Shown here in pieces: positions 63,242 to 64,000 of a DNA stretch of 64,000 bases; position 1 is the first letter of the stretch; every line of letters starts with the position of its first letter. The stretch lies in contig CM060842.1 in assembly GCA_030762175.1 (NCBI GenBank), positions 65,845,001 through 65,909,000 of the forward strand, written 5' to 3'. The DNA is from Metallyticus violacea. Its lineage: Eukaryota > Arthropoda > Insecta > Mantodea > Metallyticidae. The notes below the pieces were generated by a model, which worked only from the letters and a program-made list of their open reading frames with translations, had not been told where the DNA came from and did not search any database. A program made the translations under genes and the position numbers.

Positions 63242-63565
63242 ACAACCAAATGACAGTTCAGAATGAATATGGCAACATTCCCTATTATATCACATGGAAA
63301 AAGAAAAAGTTGCTACCAGTTGAGCTCCGGGTGAACATGATATAACGTGAAAAAACGCAATTAGAACAGTTAAAAGGAATTTGTTTAGCACTTCTAGTCA
63401 TCGACCCTAATTCATCATCCTGAAGATCCAAGGAACTACCACAACACCTTTTTCATTGGCAAAAAGCAAACACTGATATATAATTATATAAACTTGGCGA
63501 TTTTTACACATCTTTTTTTTTTTTTCTCCCTTTTTCTTGTTCCTTAAGCTGTTTAAAGCGGTTAC

Positions 63566-63771
63566 CTGCGTTTGATTGACGCTTGTCCGCGCCGAGAAGA
63601 GAATAAAGTCGCATATGAACTTCTTGTGTAGACCACGGGTGAGTTTTGAAGATATCGTTGTGGTCTTTCCCGCTCCTGTGTGTCCTATGCAGATCACAGG
63701 CACTTCCTGATGAACCAGCATTGCCAATAGTTCTGCACTTCGTACGTTGTCTATAGTTGGTACTTGAATGT
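63566..63771 (-). CDS. Axonemal dynein heavy chain, exon with AAA3 Walker A
   Basis: This internal exon of an axonemal dynein heavy chain encodes the start of the third AAA+ module of the motor ring, which binds nucleotide and regulates motility of cilia or sperm tails. The exon is 206 bp. It opens after a minus-strand TTTTTATAG acceptor with two bases of a split codon, then reads IQVPTIDNVRSAELL, then the P-loop GHTGAGKT (a full GxxGxGKT Walker A), and ends FSARTSVNQTQ at a CAG/GTAACC donor (intron from 63565). The VPTxDxVR opening and FSA.TS.NQTQ closing are family signatures of dynein AAA3. The ending is in phase 0 and joins exactly to the exon at 52269. The match is closest to the DNAH3/DNAH7/DNAH12 group as I remember those proteins. 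Assignment to one orthologue is not possible from this fragment. The open frame continues past both splice sites but loses similarity there. Confidence 0.93.
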
Positions 63772-64000
63772 CTATAAAAATCAAATTCAAATTGTTTATG
63801 AATGTAGAAAATGATTTCAGTTGATTTTCAATTCTCTGGGAATACTATTTTGAGCAACTAACACATTTGCTTTGCAGAACTGAAATATTCTATAAAATTA
63901 TGATGTTATTAACAGAACGCAAAATATCCCAGAGTAAAGACCATAAATACTGCTGCAAATGTAGAAGATTGTATACTGGAAAAATATGTCATAATTTTTA

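Larger units (their letters stand above)
52270..63565 (-). other. Dynein intron, 11,296 bp
   Basis: This intron lies between two dynein exons, with a minus-strand GTAACC donor and a TTTGTTTAG acceptor. It is in phase 0 and AT-rich. It contains a LINE C-terminal fragment (54398-54612), a GAATC/GAAAC degenerate repeat (57032-57141), a poly-T tract (57734-57760), a SINE (57988-58273), a transposase fossil (59885-61760), a periodic repeat (62495-63085) and an AAT microsatellite (63198-63241). I see nothing identifiable in 52300-54390, 54620-57030, 58280-59880 or 61770-62490. Confidence 0.88.

Overview
The window is eukaryotic, AT-rich, repeat-dense DNA, best explained as part of a large arthropod genome. 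An insect of the cockroach or other polyneopteran type is my best guess, with low to moderate confidence. The grounds are spliced exons with very long introns, several tRNA-derived SINE families, many decayed Tc1/mariner-like transposase copies, LINE and Penelope-like retroelement fossils, and many AAT, AT, GT and GA microsatellites. There is no bacterial-style gene organisation and no CRISPR array.

Only one host gene can be defended. It is an axonemal dynein heavy chain of the DNAH3/DNAH7/DNAH12 type on the minus strand. Three consecutive exons are visible: 63771-63566 (AAA3 start and Walker A), 52269-52107 (AAA3 Walker B) and 19862-about 19707 (the following AAA3 segment with the GGGR and RHF motifs). 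Their reading phases fit across the joins, and the joined protein runs without a gap along the family pattern. The introns between them are 11,296 and 32,244 bp. No further exon was recognised below 19.7 kb or above 63.8 kb.

Region by region: 0-19.7 kb probably lies in the next dynein intron or beyond it. It holds SINE copies, a mariner fossil (2.6-3.4 kb), a small TA-flanked MITE-like element (1.4-1.6 kb) and a shortened copy of a multicopy arthropod protein (8.8-9.5 kb). The 32-kb intron (19.9-52.1 kb) holds a mariner remnant, two copies of one transposon with inverted ends and TA target sites (22.3-23.7 and 36.9-37.5 kb), four other transposase fossils, SINE copies, a long repeat with internal periodicity (28.0-28.9 kb), a LINE reverse-transcriptase fragment (47.2 kb) and a Penelope-like element with inverted flanking repeats (47.5-50.0 kb). 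The 11-kb intron (52.3-63.6 kb) holds a LINE C-terminal fragment, one SINE, a large transposase fossil (59.9-61.8 kb) and the second copy of the periodic repeat (62.5-63.1 kb).

The most notable pattern is that several unrelated mobile genes have lost their middle but kept both ends, joining an N-terminal DNA-binding part to a C-terminal tail. The second is the nested inverted structure around the Penelope-like element. The third is the unclassified repeat pair at 28 and 62.5 kb.
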